Source: an uncultured Bacilli bacterium
GTDB taxonomy: Bacteria > Bacillota_I > Bacilli_A > RF39 > UBA660
Reading direction: 5' to 3'
Assembly: GCA_934101235.1 (NCBI GenBank)
Contig: CAKORH010000082.1
Coordinates: 1-5,176, forward strand
DNA length: 5,176 nt
Positions within the stretch are counted from its first letter, which is position 1. Every line of letters begins with the position of its first letter. Of the stretch, positions 5,083 through 5,176 are shown piece by piece. Under the pieces are notes generated by a model, which had not been told where the DNA came from, did no database searches, and saw nothing but the letters and a program-made list of their open reading frames with translations. The position numbers were made by a program, and so were the translations under genes.

Positions 5083-5176
5083 GCACTTGCAGAAAAAAAG
5101 TGCGAAATGATCTTTGAAAACTAAGTAAAAATTAATTTGAGTAAATAGTCAGAATCAATTCAGAAATAATGATTTA
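5083..5176 (+). other. Leader of an rRNA operon with boxB-like hairpin and boxA; 16S gene lies beyond the window
   Basis: GCACTT (5083-5088) pairs with AAGTGC (5098-5103) around a 9-base loop, a boxB-like hairpin. It is followed at 5108-5122 by TGATCTTTGAAAACT, a close form of the boxA of Gram-positive rRNA leaders, where NusB and partners bind to prevent premature termination. The remaining bases to 5176 are AT-rich leader and do not include the conserved 16S start (AGAGTTTGAT...), which should follow shortly to the right. Confidence 0.85.

Noticed and set aside
1413..5103. Shared AAGTGC/GCACTT arms in the first terminator and the rRNA leader hairpin
   Set aside because: The match is only about six bases, with different loops and contexts; most likely coincidence.

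Overview
The window is very AT-rich, uses the standard bacterial code (every Trp codon is TGG and all five genes end in TAA or TAG), and has Firmicutes-type purine-rich Shine-Dalgarno sites and sigma-A-like promoters. Genes are tightly packed on one strand, and the Ntdp protein and the rRNA leader boxA are of Bacillus/Staphylococcus type. This suggests a low-GC Bacillota, possibly one of the reduced-genome, Mollicutes-like uncultured Bacilli. The placement is inferred from composition and protein similarity recalled from memory, not from a search.

Layout, left to right. Bases 1-106 look like a divergent promoter region: a GGAGG complement at the extreme left edge and a minus-strand TATAAT suggest a gene leaving the window on the minus strand, and a good plus-strand promoter drives the first complete gene. 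Gene 1 (107-1414) encodes a predicted cytoplasmic protein with a long coiled coil, an acidic repeat-bearing linker and a C-terminal LysM-like domain. Gene 2 (1538-2452) has its own strong promoter and ribosome binding site. It encodes an exported protein with a C-terminal glucosaminidase/lysozyme-like domain, so it is probably a cell-wall hydrolase. Genes 3 and 4 (2509-3666 and 3666-4343) are phosphoglycerate kinase and triosephosphate isomerase, coupled by a TAATG overlap. Both are recognisable, but both differ at residues that bind substrate phosphate. Gene 5 (4401-4946) is a clear Ntdp/DUF402 nucleoside tri- and diphosphatase. The last 230 bases hold the regulatory head of an rRNA operon: two candidate promoters, phased A-tracts, a boxB-like hairpin and a boxA. 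The 16S gene itself should start just beyond the right edge.

The units look separately transcribed: (1) LysM protein, (2) wall hydrolase, (3) pgk-tpiA, (4) ntdp, (5) rRNA. All four protein-coding units end in a hairpin plus T-tract that overlaps the stop codon. At the last three junctions, the best -35 of the next unit lies inside the preceding terminator. The most noteworthy points are this terminator/promoter interleaving, the Arg-to-Lys changes in PGK, the loss of the standard phosphate-gripping loops in TPI, and the signal-less LysM protein. I see no mobile element, CRISPR array or defence system.
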